The translations under genes and the position numbers were made by a program. From contig NZ_CP025746.1 in the NCBI RefSeq assembly GCF_004015185.1, forward strand, positions 3,489,776 to 3,553,775: DNA of 64,000 nucleotides, written 5' to 3'. The notes under the pieces were generated by a model, which saw only the letters and a program-made list of their open reading frames with translations, was not told the DNA's origin and did not search any database. The stretch comes from Clostridium manihotivorum (lineage in GTDB: Bacteria > Bacillota > Clostridia > Clostridiales > Clostridiaceae). The stretch's first letter is position 1. Every line of letters starts with the position of its first letter. Of this stretch, positions 16,303 through 25,719 are shown piece after piece.

Positions 16303-18606
16303 TTACATAAAACTAACTCTAATTTTTTCTTTTTTAATACTTAAAGAAATTTCTACACCTGAGGTATAAGCTATTTCACTACCGATCTCCTCCTCGTTAT
16401 AAAGAATTTCTTGAGGTTCTGTGCCACAGTAGTTAAACTTGAAGACAGCCTCTTTTTTAATTAAATACTTTAAGCCTAGCAAGAATTCCGGTTTATCCTC
16501 TAATTCAAGGATAAAATAACCTATGGAACCTTCGTCTACATCATCAAGACTTAAACTTTTAAGTCTATTATTGAAATTCAAATACATAGTATTTTGCTGT
16601 AAATTAATTGAAAGATTAATTGAATTAGATTTAGAACCAACACTATAGTCTATTTCTTTAGCAAGGCTATAGTCCTGTATGTTTTTCTTATAAGAATTTC
16701 TACCTACAACATATAATGCTAGGCAAATTAAAACTAAGGTAATTACAATTATTAATGGAACCTTAAATAAGTTAAGATAATATAAAGCTCCAGAAAGTAC
16801 TATTAAGCCTGTATTCATTTCCTCTGTAACTACTACATCCTTATCTGTTTTGAAGTAAAGCTTCAGGTTTCTTGTATTTTTTAAAGGTTTTATGGAAGTT
16901 GAAATTTCTTTGGGACCATTAGGCGTCACTTCAAACTCTCCTATTTTATGTTTGTCTTCATCTAAAACCTCTACCATTTCTTTGTCATATAATATGACTT
17001 TATTCAGCTTTATATCTAAACTTACAGGTTGTCCTAGTTTATAACTTTTCTTTGCAGCAGTAACTTTATTGATTTCTATAAGTGGCTTATCTATTACATT
17101 CACCTTTTCATAAGGGAGATAATAGCTGAAGCTTTCATTGTTAACCACTCCATTAATACAAGTAGTAAGCTTTACTGTGCCCTTTTTATTAAGTTCAATT
17201 TCATTTGAAAGAATTCCATTTTCAAGCTTTAAGGGATATTCTTTTTTCTCTGTACCATCATCAATAACCACAGTTCCGCCTAAGGTGGATACTTTGGTAT
17301 TGTCTTTAGGTTTTAACTGAATTTTCAGCTTATCCCCTAGTTTTATATCTTTTACTAGTGCTGGTTCATAATAAAAGGGAGGATAATCATTTACGTATAT
17401 TACCAGCTCCTTAACCCCCACGATTCCCCCATTGCCATCTTGAGCTATAAAGGTAACTGGGTATTGTCCTGGCTTGTCCTTATTAAATTGATATTTAAAA
17501 ACATCACCTATTTTATTGTTAATGTTCTCAATGCTGTCTTGTTCCTTCTTCTGAAGGTAAACCCCGTCTATTTTCTTATCACTATCTACGGTTATATCAA
17601 AGTCTAAAGGAATTCCTTTAGGTATATTTAAAGTGGTTTGAGTAGCATTCATGTTTATAGCTGCTTTACTCTTTATTTGAACGATCACTGAGTTTTTTGA
17701 AGTATCTTTGCTATCTATCTTCAGAGTTTTATCGCTATCATTCTTTATTTTATATATCTTATAGGTTTCATCGCTTTTATCTGATGGAAGCTCTTCGCCA
17801 TTTGAAGTTACACTAACTAAAGGTGATTTATTTTCACAAGAAGCTACCTTTATGATAACTTCATCTATCATGGAACTTAGTTTAATTTCCTGACTTTTCT
17901 TATTTTCTGTATTATAGTTAGCTATGGTATAAAAGCCATCCATATCTCCAAGCATTTTACTAAAGGCATTGAATAACTCAGCTGGATTTTCGCAGTATAA
18001 AAAGTCTCCATTTGTATTAAAGGCTATGGAGTTCAATCTGTTTTGATCCACATCCTTAGAAAGGCCAATTGTATTAATCTTTATTTTTGAGGAATAAGCT
18101 TTTTTCACTAAGTCATTAAGCTCACTTATATGTTCTGCTGTGAGGCCAGCTACTGGGTCTTCTTTTCCATCAGAGAGCACAACAATAGATTTATCTCCAG
18201 ATACTCCGTCTAACTGAGCTATAGCTTCCTTTAGCCCTTCCTTAAGATCTGTGCCTCTATCTTGAAACTTTATGGACTGTAAGAAACCTTTCAAACTTTC
18301 TCTTGATGGCTTTTCACTAAGCTTTTTTGCATAGGCTAGATTTTCTCCAAAGCCTATTACATTTACATTTACTTTTTCATTTAAAGTGTCCATAAGCATA
18401 GAGCCTGCCACCAAGGACAACCTAAAGGGATCCGTTTGCTGCATACTTGCTGATTTATCTATTAAAATGATTAGATTCTTTTCTTGAACTTGTTCTGCAG
18501 CTTTAACAATTTTTATCTTATTAACTATACCAGCGTTACAGATAGCTAATGCAATAGCTATAAGTAAAGCCATAATATGTAGTTTCCTTCTTTTTCTTTC
18601 TCTCAA
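16303..18606 (-). CDS. Exported VWA-domain protein with one membrane anchor
   Basis: This is the first gene of the four-gene operon, 767 residues. An N-terminal signal or anchor segment spans residues 9-27. It is followed by a von Willebrand A domain (about 43-220) with a complete metal site: D50-x-S52-x-S54 (IDKSAS), T119 (RGTD) and D146 (LSDGKED). Residues 230-600 look like several beta-sandwich domains rich in Lys and Ser. One membrane helix at about 611-636 precedes a 131-residue, mostly beta cytoplasmic tail. So the ligand-binding part lies outside and the tail can contact the cytoplasmic tubulin-like protein. The start is a TTG with a strong GGGAGGAG site 8 bases away. The extracellular ligand is unknown. 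Confidence 0.8.
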   Translation of the reverse strand: MRERKRRKLHIMALLIAIALAICNAGIVNKIKIVKAAEQVQEKNLIILIDKSASMQQTDPFRLSLVAGSMLMDTLNEKVNVNVIGFGENLAYAKKLSEKPSRESLKGFLQSIKFQDRGTDLKEGLKEAIAQLDGVSGDKSIVVLSDGKEDPVAGLTAEHISELNDLVKKAYSSKIKINTIGLSKDVDQNRLNSIAFNTNGDFLYCENPAELFNAFSKMLGDMDGFYTIANYNTENKKSQEIKLSSMIDEVIIKVASCENKSPLVSVTSNGEELPSDKSDETYKIYKIKNDSDKTLKIDSKDTSKNSVIVQIKSKAAINMNATQTTLNIPKGIPLDFDITVDSDKKIDGVYLQKKEQDSIENINNKIGDVFKYQFNKDKPGQYPVTFIAQDGNGGIVGVKELVIYVNDYPPFYYEPALVKDIKLGDKLKIQLKPKDNTKVSTLGGTVVIDDGTEKKEYPLKLENGILSNEIELNKKGTVKLTTCINGVVNNESFSYYLPYEKVNVIDKPLIEINKVTAAKKSYKLGQPVSLDIKLNKVILYDKEMVEVLDEDKHKIGEFEVTPNGPKEISTSIKPLKNTRNLKLYFKTDKDVVVTEEMNTGLIVLSGALYYLNLFKVPLIIVITLVLICLALYVVGRNSYKKNIQDYSLAKEIDYSVGSKSNSINLSINLQQNTMYLNFNNRLKSLSLDDVDEGSIGYFILELEDKPEFLLGLKYLIKKEAVFKFNYCGTEPQEILYNEEEIGSEIAYTSGVEISLSIKKEKIRVSFM

Positions 18607-18938
18607 CTTTCTCTCCTCCCAAATAGATATACCTTAATATACTATTTAAAAGTTCTATATATTAGAACTAAAGCTGTAAAGACAATCCTATATATATGCT
18701 GTCTATGCAATACTTTTACTGTTTAGGAAAGTATGACTTCCTTGCTATATAAACCCAACAATATCAAGGGTTTAGAACAGCTATTTAGGGTAACCAGTAA
18801 AAACAAATCATATTCGCCTGCCAGATTTTCCTCATATACATTTGCAAAGGTATATGCGCAAAAAAATTCTCTAAAAAAATTGGCTTTAGGGAATTTTTTA
18901 CTGTAAAATATAACTATATTTAGCTTAAGGAGAAAATT
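18607..18938. other. Shared divergent promoter region (VWA operon / DUF2207 gene)
   Basis: The 332 bases separate two divergent transcription units of possibly related function. Near the DUF2207 start lies an A/T-rich hairpin: AAAAAATTC with CTAAA pairs with TTTAG and GAATTTTTT (18861-18899), followed by T-rich sequence. It could be an attenuator or simply a weak stem. No open frame is supported. Confidence 0.45.
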
Positions 18939-20741
18939 ATGAGAAAATACTTTAAATATCTAACAGCCTTTTTACTTTTCATATTTTTACTACCAGTGCA
19001 TAATGCCTTTGCCGATACTAGAAGTTTTTCTATTGATAGTCTAAACATTGACGCAACTGTAAACACTTCCGGTGATATTGCTGTTTCAGAGACCTATGAC
19101 TATAATTTCAAAGGTGATTTTAATGGTATCACTAGAAATATTAATTTTAAGGAAACCTCCGGAGTGGAGAATATTGAAGTTAGTGTTTTAGACGAGTCAA
19201 ATAAAGTATTATTTAAAAATAATGATAGTAAAGAAAATGGTAGCTATTCCATAGTTACAGACGGAACTTATAAGAAACTAACTATATATTCTAAGAATAG
19301 TAACAAAGTTGTGAAATTTAACATTAAGTACAACCTTCTTGGTGCTGCTACCAAATATAACGATGCTGGAGAGTTAAATGAGAGGTTCTATGAGAATTCC
19401 TCTAATGTGGATATAAATAATCTTTCTTTAAAAGTAAATTTTCCATCAGGTAATGTTAAAGATTCAAAGTTCTGGGGAATAGGTCCTGCCTCAGGTAATT
19501 CAAGTAAAACAGATGACAATACTTTTTTATTTAAGGTATCAAAACTGAATGCTGGTGAATATTTTGGTTGCCGTATACTCTTTCCACCGGACTACCTGCA
19601 ATCAGCTAAAAAGATAGTAAATGAAGCTGCCTACGATAGAATTTATAATGAGCAAAAAAATAATGCTTACACTGAAAATAATAATAGTAATAGCAACAAC
19701 AATAATATTAATAATTCAGTGAATCTCCCAGATGCTAATGAACTACACTATTACAATACAAAAAAGGATGATAGCAGCGCTATCTTTGCTATTATAGGTA
19801 TTGTTTTATTTATAGTTATCGTAGTAGCCCTCAAAACTAAAGAAAAAAAGGAATTTGAAAAAGAATTAGATGAATACAGAAGTACTGAGCCGCCATTCAC
19901 TTCTGATTATTACGACTCATTGCCTAGTGACCTTAGTCCAGCCTTAGTGACCTATCTTATAAATAAATCTATTGATATTAAAGATATGATCTCAACCTTA
20001 ATGGATTTATCCGTAAGAAATGTATTGAAATATACTAAGAACACTTATACGAAGAAAAAGCATATTTCTAAAGACACTGAAGAGATAGATTTTGTCTTCA
20101 CTATAAATACCGAAGCTTTAGATAGCTGCTCTTTGCAAGAAAGACATCTGATTGAATGGCTTTCTTCCTATGGAGACGCTTCTTTTATATCACTAAAACA
20201 TATAGAAGAACAAACCAATGATCGTGAAACTGCAAGAGAATTTAAAAATCTATTTGATAACTGGGTTAGCTTAATAGAACAAGAAGCAGATTCTAAGCCT
20301 TTTTACACAAAGATTCGAAATCGTAAGGTTTTAACTAATACCTATCACAATGAAAAATTAAAGTGGTTAGCTTTTAAAAAGTTTTTGACTAATAGCATGA
20401 GTTCTGCTACAAAAGATAGTTTAGACTTAGAACTTTGGAAAAAATACTTACCCTATGCCCTTGCCTTAGGCTTAGTAGATAAAGTGATAGACTTTGCTCC
20501 TAACATGATAAGCGATGACTATCTAACCTCAGATCCTTTATTCTATAACATGCATTACCTTAACTTCGTTTATTATGATTTCTTCGATAACTTTGAAGGT
20601 CAGATAAGAGACAATACCACCGATAATAGCTCTAATAATTCTGGTGGCTTTGGAGATGGCGGTGGCTTCGGAGACGGTGGCGGTTTCACCTCTGGTGGAG
20701 ATAGTGGCTCTTTTGGAGGGGGAGACTCTGGAGCATTTTAA
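18939..20741 (+). CDS. DUF2207 domain membrane protein
   Basis: This 600-residue exported membrane protein has a cleavable-looking signal peptide (about residues 1-25, ending HNAFA). A DUF2207-type extracellular beta domain (26-220) has the family pattern GDIAVSETYDYNFKGDFNGI. An Asn-rich linker precedes a membrane helix near 279-297. A mixed cytoplasmic domain and a Gly/Ser/Asp-rich tail end the protein; such GG-rich tails are usual in this family. The ATG has AAGGAG upstream. It diverges from the tubulin-like/VWA operon across 332 bases, which may reflect shared regulation. Biochemical function of the family is not established. Confidence 0.85.
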   Translation: MRKYFKYLTAFLLFIFLLPVHNAFADTRSFSIDSLNIDATVNTSGDIAVSETYDYNFKGDFNGITRNINFKETSGVENIEVSVLDESNKVLFKNNDSKENGSYSIVTDGTYKKLTIYSKNSNKVVKFNIKYNLLGAATKYNDAGELNERFYENSSNVDINNLSLKVNFPSGNVKDSKFWGIGPASGNSSKTDDNTFLFKVSKLNAGEYFGCRILFPPDYLQSAKKIVNEAAYDRIYNEQKNNAYTENNNSNSNNNNINNSVNLPDANELHYYNTKKDDSSAIFAIIGIVLFIVIVVALKTKEKKEFEKELDEYRSTEPPFTSDYYDSLPSDLSPALVTYLINKSIDIKDMISTLMDLSVRNVLKYTKNTYTKKKHISKDTEEIDFVFTINTEALDSCSLQERHLIEWLSSYGDASFISLKHIEEQTNDRETAREFKNLFDNWVSLIEQEADSKPFYTKIRNRKVLTNTYHNEKLKWLAFKKFLTNSMSSATKDSLDLELWKKYLPYALALGLVDKVIDFAPNMISDDYLTSDPLFYNMHYLNFVYYDFFDNFEGQIRDNTTDNSSNNSGGFGDGGGFGDGGGFTSGGDSGSFGGGDSGAF

Positions 20742-20796
20742 AATTTTAGAAAGCCAGGACAGCAAAGAATTATTACCTATTCAATAATAATAAAGG

Positions 20797-20829
20797 TCAC
20801 TGAAGTATCTTTTCTTCAGTGATTTTTTT
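20797..20829 (+). terminator. Rho-independent terminator of the DUF2207 gene
   Basis: TCACTGAAG pairs with CTTCAGTGA across an 8-base loop and is followed by seven T residues, 55 bases after the stop codon. Confidence 0.85.
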
Positions 20830-21014
20830 GTGCATCAGCTTTTTCTAATGGATATAAGGAAAATCTATAAGCTAGTAGGTTTTAATTTAAATCTATATCC
20901 TAGCAAGCTGTCATAAGCTTTTATATCTCTAGGTTTAGGCAATAATAAACTTTATAATTTCTAGACATTAAAAATAGTCGATAAAACTAGTAACTTTTAG
21001 CTTTATGGACTATT

Positions 21015-21887
21015 TTATTCTACGATAATTACTTTATTAGAAGGATTCTTAAACATATCAATTAAGATAAAACAGAAAACTGTTACTCTTAATAGATTTA
21101 AAATAATTAAATACATGTTGAATTGGCCATTATTAATATTTGCTATCAATAGAACAGTATCATCCATTGTATGAAATAAAATTACTGCCAAAAGACTTCC
21201 CTTAGTACGATTATATAACCATGTAAATATGGTTGTTAGCCAAATTGTTTCAATGACATAAAAAGTAAAACTTAATCCAACACCTAAATTACCTATAAGA
21301 TAATTATCTGGCGTAATAGCAAACAAAGGAATGTGCCAAACTGACCATATGATGCCTAATATTACACTTGCAGTAAAGGGATGTAGTTTTCTTTGAAGTC
21401 TTGGTAATAAAAATCCTCTCCAGCCAAACTCTTCATTAACGCCACCACCAAAAAGCATTATTGCAAAGAAATAAAATACAATATAAAAAATAGAACTGCC
21501 ACTATTAGAAAATCTAGAATTGATAGTAAATTCATACTTGTATCCAATAGCAATACAAATAAGTTTAGGTATAATAATTGATGCTATGGTAAAAGAAAAT
21601 ATAAATACATAATAGATTTTTTTAACACTATGTACTCTTAACTTTTCAAATATTGCCTTTATCCCAATTTTTCCATGAAGATGACTTATAAGAAATATAG
21701 CAACAACACTTGGCATAAACCCACCTATTATATATAGTGGTATATACATAGATAGATATATAGACTTTGTTATGAACCCTTTAGATGAGGCATATAAACA
21801 CCCCCAAAAAAGATATGATAACCCTAACGTCAACACAATGAACGTTGGGATTTCATGAGCTTTAGCAACCTTTTTTAAGTTATGCAT
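21015..21887 (-). CDS. CPBP family intramembrane glutamic protease
   Basis: This 290-residue polytopic protein has about eight hydrophobic segments. The three Abi/CPBP motifs are visible: motif 1 EEFGWRGFLLPRLQ with the EE pair at 152-153 and R157, motif 2 WHIPLF with H185, and motif 3 ILFHTMDDT near residue 240. These residues form the catalytic site in Rce1/CPBP proteases, which cut within the membrane. In Firmicutes such proteins are linked to bacteriocin self-immunity or to processing of membrane peptides. No bacteriocin gene is seen nearby. The ATG has an AAAGG site. The gene lies 50 bases downstream of the small membrane gene at 21938-22216. Confidence 0.9.
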   Translation of the reverse strand: MHNLKKVAKAHEIPTFIVLTLGLSYLFWGCLYASSKGFITKSIYLSMYIPLYIIGGFMPSVVAIFLISHLHGKIGIKAIFEKLRVHSVKKIYYVFIFSFTIASIIIPKLICIAIGYKYEFTINSRFSNSGSSIFYIVFYFFAIMLFGGGVNEEFGWRGFLLPRLQRKLHPFTASVILGIIWSVWHIPLFAITPDNYLIGNLGVGLSFTFYVIETIWLTTIFTWLYNRTKGSLLAVILFHTMDDTVLLIANINNGQFNMYLIILNLLRVTVFCFILIDMFKNPSNKVIIVE

Positions 21888-21937
21888 AATTTAAATTACC
21901 TTTCAGAAAGCTTTTATAGCCATGTATGCTACAAGTT

Positions 21938-22216
21938 TTATTTGTCAAAGTTCTTAACATTGCTTTTCCAAATACTATTCGCATATAATCCGCCACATAA
22001 ACTGCAAAAAATTAAGCTACCAAAGTACTGTATAATCATGTGCTGGAAACTAAATGATGACTTACTATTTATATAATTTGTAACGAATATATCACTTGTA
22101 ACAGCAAGAATTGATCCTAATGCAAATGGAAATACTCCACGCATTAATATAAAGCTCTTCTTCCCTTTTACTCTTGTCTTATCCCAGTCAAGTTTTCTTG
22201 CATCTGAAAATGTCAA
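21938..22216 (-). CDS. Small membrane protein, 92 residues
   Basis: I do not recognise a family. The start is a TTG at 22216 with a strong GGAGGTGA site 9 bases away. About 28 polar residues (SDARKLDWDKTRVKGKKSF) are followed by two hydrophobic segments at about 29-47 and 60-80, and a short basic tail. The N-terminal half has an Asp/Arg/Lys-rich cytoplasmic character. It is probably co-transcribed with the CPBP protease gene 50 bases downstream and may be its membrane partner. That is inference from position only. Confidence 0.6.
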   Translation of the reverse strand: MTFSDARKLDWDKTRVKGKKSFILMRGVFPFALGSILAVTSDIFVTNYINSKSSFSFQHMIIQYFGSLIFCSLCGGLYANSIWKSNVKNFDK

Positions 22217-22355
22217 ATAAGTTCACCTCCAAACTGCTTTTACTATAATATCAAATACTAATTTTATGTTTATATTCCATATTATAACTTTTTATTGTTT
22301 TTTTGTATATACATCACTTGAATACGCCTTTTAATTTTTTCTTTCCCTTAAACGA

Positions 22356-22390
22356 AATAATAAGATTACCATTTAAGTAATCCTATTATT
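22356..22390 (-). terminator. Terminator hairpin behind the 22433-23125 acetyltransferase gene
   Basis: AATAATAAGATTAC pairs with GTAATCCTATTATT (one mismatch) across a 7-base loop, 43 bases past the stop codon of the minus-strand gene. The T-run is weak (TTATTATTTCGTTT). Confidence 0.55.
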
Positions 22391-22432
22391 TATAGCTGCA
22401 AACTTCGTTTAAATTTATTTAAATCAAATATA

Positions 22433-23125
22433 TTAAAATATCCAATATAACCTATCCTCTGAAATAGTAAATCCTAGTTTCTTTTGCAACCCAATAGATT
22501 TTTCATTATTAACTTCAATTTGAGCAAATGGAACCAAGCCTTTATCTATAAGTAGGTTTATCATATAACTTTCAAGAACTTCCCCATATCCTAAACGTCT
22601 GTATTGAGGAAATATCTCCAGCAATCCCATGCTTCCTTCAAGATGTGTTCCTATAAATCCTATAAGATTACCTTCTTTATATCCACCAAATAGACTTTTA
22701 TTCCTTAAAAGCTCTTTAATTTCGTCCATAGACAGTTTGTCATAATGTTCTAGGATAACTTCTATTTGATTTTCCTCTAACGGCTTTACTTCTAATTCTT
22801 CTTTTATTTCACGCTTAGTTTTCCCAGTATAAACAGTTTGAAAGCATTCAAATCTTTTAGTCAACTTAAATTTATTTAATATATACTCCACCATGTATTT
22901 TTGATGCACAGCTATAAGGCTGCATTTTGGTATTAAATTCAATAATTCTTGGCCCTTTTCGTAGCTTGTAACAGATATCATATAAGCCTTACTTTTTAGC
23001 TCTTTTATCAATACTCCATCAAAGTCAGCATACAATATATCTGCAGATCCCCTACGTATTGGCTCAATCATCCCAATATGTAATATAGGATTTTGCATTA
23101 AATATTCAATTGCCTTCTCTTTCAT
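22433..23125 (-). CDS. GNAT family acetyltransferase
   Basis: This 230-residue cytoplasmic protein has an N-terminal half (1-115) that is a less conserved accessory domain. The C-terminal half (about 125-230) has the GNAT fold. It carries strand GNLIGFIGTHLE, strand GLLEIFPQYRRLGYGEVLES containing the acetyl-CoA pyrophosphate loop (RRLGYG), and NNEKSIGLQKKLGFTI at the end. The length and two-part layout fit the FR47-like/GCN5-related group with a degenerate N-terminal GNAT domain. The ATG has a GGTGAT site. Substrate unknown; it lies among other small modifying enzymes. A terminator hairpin follows the gene. Confidence 0.85.
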   Translation of the reverse strand: MKEKAIEYLMQNPILHIGMIEPIRRGSADILYADFDGVLIKELKSKAYMISVTSYEKGQELLNLIPKCSLIAVHQKYMVEYILNKFKLTKRFECFQTVYTGKTKREIKEELEVKPLEENQIEVILEHYDKLSMDEIKELLRNKSLFGGYKEGNLIGFIGTHLEGSMGLLEIFPQYRRLGYGEVLESYMINLLIDKGLVPFAQIEVNNEKSIGLQKKLGFTISEDRLYWIF

Positions 23126-23190
23126 CTTTTATCACCATCTATCTTTTTTTAATAAAAAGCTATGTTTTAATAAGATGTTTAAATATAGCC

Positions 23191-23225
23191 TAAAAAAATT
23201 ATAGATGGAACTATCCACCTATAAT
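23191..23225 (-). terminator. Rho-independent terminator of the 23267-23563 gene
   Basis: On the minus strand ATTATAGGTGGA and TCCATCTATAAT pair around a 4-base loop with one mismatch, and six to seven T residues follow. Confidence 0.75.
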
Positions 23226-23266
23226 ACACAATATAAGAAATATGTTCTTAACTGGACTAATATCTT

Positions 23267-23563
23267 TTAGAAAAAACTTATAGTTCCAATAGGCAACCAC
23301 CCATTTGACCTTGAAAGTTTATCCATCTCTTTCAATACTTTATAAGCTCTATCACCAACAGTAACTTTATCAATAAAAACTACCCTATAAACTCCACCAA
23401 CTACATGTTTCAAAACAACTTGAGGAATTTTACCTTTGCTCAATTCATTTTGTCCATACAATATAATGTCATCAATAATTTTGTTTTTAGGTTCGTATAC
23501 TTCATTAAACTCATCTAATAAAAGTTTTGCCTGTTCCTCTATTTTTATTTTTTCCTTTTTCAT
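23267..23563 (-). CDS. Hypothetical protein, 98 residues
   Basis: I do not recognise a family. The ATG at 23563 has an AAGGTGAT site and the gene ends before a clear terminator, so it is a stand-alone transcription unit. The protein is soluble. The first half is acidic/lysine-rich and helical (EEQAKLLLDEFNEVYEPKNK). The second half is more beta-like (GVYRVVFIDKVTVGDRAYKV) and ends GWLPIGTISFF. There is no signal peptide or membrane helix. Confidence 0.6.
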   Translation of the reverse strand: MKKEKIKIEEQAKLLLDEFNEVYEPKNKIIDDIILYGQNELSKGKIPQVVLKHVVGGVYRVVFIDKVTVGDRAYKVLKEMDKLSRSNGWLPIGTISFF

Positions 23564-23746
23564 AAACTATCACCTTACTATCATTAAATTTATTATTGCT
23601 ACGAATTATAAGTTACTATCGTTGCTTAGAGGTTCATTTGGCTGTAGTTTTCTTACAATACTTATTATAACATATTTTGAAAAATATCACACAGGATAAA
23701 CATTTTGCACATAATTCCACGTAAAAACTTATTATAGCCTACATAG

Positions 23747-24139
23747 CTATTTATATCTTGGATACTCTGGAAGCAACTCTATTAACCTTATTGTCCTTCC
23801 TTCATTATCAAGAAGTATCTCAATATTTTCAGCATTTTCTCCAAGGTGCATCATAAATTCTCTGCAAGCACCACAAGAAGGTATAACCTTTCCGTCCTTA
23901 TAAACAGAAACTACTTTATCAACTTCATTTTCTCCATGAGTGAGCATTGTTGATAAGGCATTTCTCTCTGCGCACATACCTAAAGATCCATTGGTATCAA
24001 TACATATACCTGTATAAATATTGCCTTTTTTAGTTAATACCGCTGAAGCAACGCTTCCAACCCACATCTTGCTTGATACCTCATGAGGATTTATTACCTT
24101 CATTGCTTCTTTATAAAGCTTCTCCCATATTAGTTCCAT
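23747..24139 (-). CDS. Cytidine deaminase family protein
   Basis: This 130-residue zinc-dependent deaminase removes the amino group from cytidine or a cytosine-type compound. The zinc site is complete: CAERNA, with the metal-binding Cys and the catalytic Glu, and PSCGACRE, with the two further Cys ligands. The length fits the homotetrameric Cdd class. The sequence VASAVLTKKGNIYTGICIDT before the first motif is also typical of the blasticidin-S deaminase branch, so an antibiotic-inactivating role is possible. The ATG has AAGGAG upstream. Monocistronic among accessory genes. Confidence 0.88.
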   Translation of the reverse strand: MELIWEKLYKEAMKVINPHEVSSKMWVGSVASAVLTKKGNIYTGICIDTNGSLGMCAERNALSTMLTHGENEVDKVVSVYKDGKVIPSCGACREFMMHLGENAENIEILLDNEGRTIRLIELLPEYPRYK

Positions 24140-24241
24140 ATCTCTTCTCCTTGAATTTTCATTTAATTATCGAATGACTGCTTGATCTCAACAGGGCACG
24201 CTAACATAGTCTAAAATAATAATGATTTGACATAGTTTCCT

Positions 24242-24739
24242 CTATTGATTTTCGCTTAGATAAGCCCACTTGTTTTTAATACCTTTATGATGCTTAGGAA
24301 TTGCTAAATAAAATGTTTCAGGAATAACTTCTCCTTTATATGTCCTATACCTTACAAAAGAACCTTTCTTAAAATCATAAACTTTTTTAACTTCTATTGA
24401 TTCAAATTGATGTTCATACTTTTTACCAGCTACACTAAATACAACTAAGTACTTGCTTTTACCTAACTTATATTTTTCTACTGGAGCATTATATGGCTGT
24501 TGAGCTTTTATTTCACATTCTATACTGTCAATTTTCTTTTTTAACACTATACAGATAACTACGGATAGTATTGCTATAAGTATTCCAATCAATGAAACTT
24601 TGTAATACATAGCTCTATTATAATTAAAAAGAGCTTCGCTTCCACTCCTACCTTTGGCCAGCCCCATAAGCGGCGTTCCAAATCCAAAAAGCGCTATTAT
24701 TCTAAATAGAGCATATAATTTATTTAAAGTCTTATACAC
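24242..24739 (-). CDS. Hypothetical membrane protein, 165 residues
   Basis: The start is a GTG at 24739 with a GGGAGG site 5 bases away. Two hydrophobic segments, around residues 11-26 and 48-68, are followed by a soluble beta-rich C-terminal half. That half has KYLVVFSVAGKKYEHQFE and FVRYRTYKGEVIPETF, which loosely recalls small membrane-anchored DUF3592-like proteins. The resemblance is weak and I assign no function. It is a single gene with no obvious partner. Confidence 0.6.
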   Translation of the reverse strand: MYKTLNKLYALFRIIALFGFGTPLMGLAKGRSGSEALFNYNRAMYYKVSLIGILIAILSVVICIVLKKKIDSIECEIKAQQPYNAPVEKYKLGKSKYLVVFSVAGKKYEHQFESIEVKKVYDFKKGSFVRYRTYKGEVIPETFYLAIPKHHKGIKNKWAYLSENQ

Positions 24740-24956
24740 CTAGTCCTCCCATTACCACAATCCTTGATTTCTTCAAATTTCTTCGAAAACTAACGTTCTA
24801 TCTTGCATCTACTGTAATATTTAACAATTGTTATTATATTTAATTATACAGTATGCAAATACATAGTTAAAATATCTCGTGTAAATTATACATACATTGC
24901 TTCCCTTTTGATATATAAAGATAAAGGAGACAACCATTGCCTCCTTTAAACTATTA

Positions 24957-25349
24957 TCACCATTTAAATAATGAAATAAACCCCTTGTTGCTTCTTGATA
25001 GACCAAATTTTGAATAAAAGCCTTCTTCTGAAGGTTTAGTAAGTAATACAGGACTTAGATTGTTTTCTTCGAGAAGTTCCATTAAATTCTCCATAATCTT
25101 TGTACCAATCCCTTTGCCCTGATATTTGTTATGAACTAGTAATCTAAGTATATAAGCGTGCTTAATTCCATCAGAAAGTATCTGTACAAATCCAATAAGC
25201 CTATTTTCATCATCTCTTGCAGTAACCCAGCCCCACGACAGTTTTAATGCCTCTTCTAGTTTTTGTGATGAGTTTAGCCCCCAGCCTATGGATTTCAATA
25301 AGTTATTTAATTCATTCACATCAATTTTAGCATTTCGTTCAATTCGCAT
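24957..25349 (-). CDS. GNAT family acetyltransferase
   Basis: This is a 130-residue single-domain acetyltransferase. The acetyl-CoA binding loop is visible as HNKYQGKGIGTKIMENLMEL, preceded by the strand NRLIGFVQILSDGIKHAYIL. It ends with EEGFYSKFGLSRSNKG, the usual helix before the last strands. The ATG at 25349 is preferred over the frame opening at 25391, because GGGGAGAAG lies upstream of it and the extra residues look unrelated to the fold. It belongs to the short arylamine/aminoglycoside-like GNAT group. Substrate unknown. A short AAAGGAG/CTCCTTT hairpin lies just past the stop (24923-24947). Confidence 0.85.
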   Translation of the reverse strand: MRIERNAKIDVNELNNLLKSIGWGLNSSQKLEEALKLSWGWVTARDDENRLIGFVQILSDGIKHAYILRLLVHNKYQGKGIGTKIMENLMELLEENNLSPVLLTKPSEEGFYSKFGLSRSNKGFISLFKW

Positions 25350-25719
25350 GTAATAAAACTTCTCCCCATAATAATATTGTCGCAAATTCAAAGGTATGTA
25401 CTTATATACAACCGATTTACACGATAATTATAACATTTATTCCATAAAAATACTTATAATTGGATAAATTTTATTATGGAGAAAGCGTTGCGAATTTTTT
25501 ACTTCCAATTTTAAACTTGTAATAGTAGAAATATTCTAGATAGAAGTATTGACATATATAATATGAAATTAGTATAGTTCTTATATAGACACTATCCCAT
25601 AAAATTGAATAGTATACATTTTTTATAAATAACAGAGCTTTTAATAAAAATATTTAAGAAAAGCCTTCAACTCTGTACCATGGGTACACAGAGATATCAT
25701 TATATAGAAAGGAACAGTT
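25350..25719. other. Non-coding gap between divergent genes
   Basis: The gap contains promoters for both flanking genes. A GTACC/GGTAC dyad (CTGTACCATGGGTACACAG) lies at about 25674-25692, just before the DUF3267 gene. No gene is supported. Confidence 0.4.

Noticed and set aside
18861..18899. Riboswitch in front of the DUF2207 gene
   Set aside because: Only one A/T-rich stem is seen. No conserved aptamer core can be recognised.
20538..20765. 75-codon minus-strand frame inside the end of the DUF2207 gene
   Set aside because: It is the antisense of the Gly-rich coding tail, without a ribosome site.
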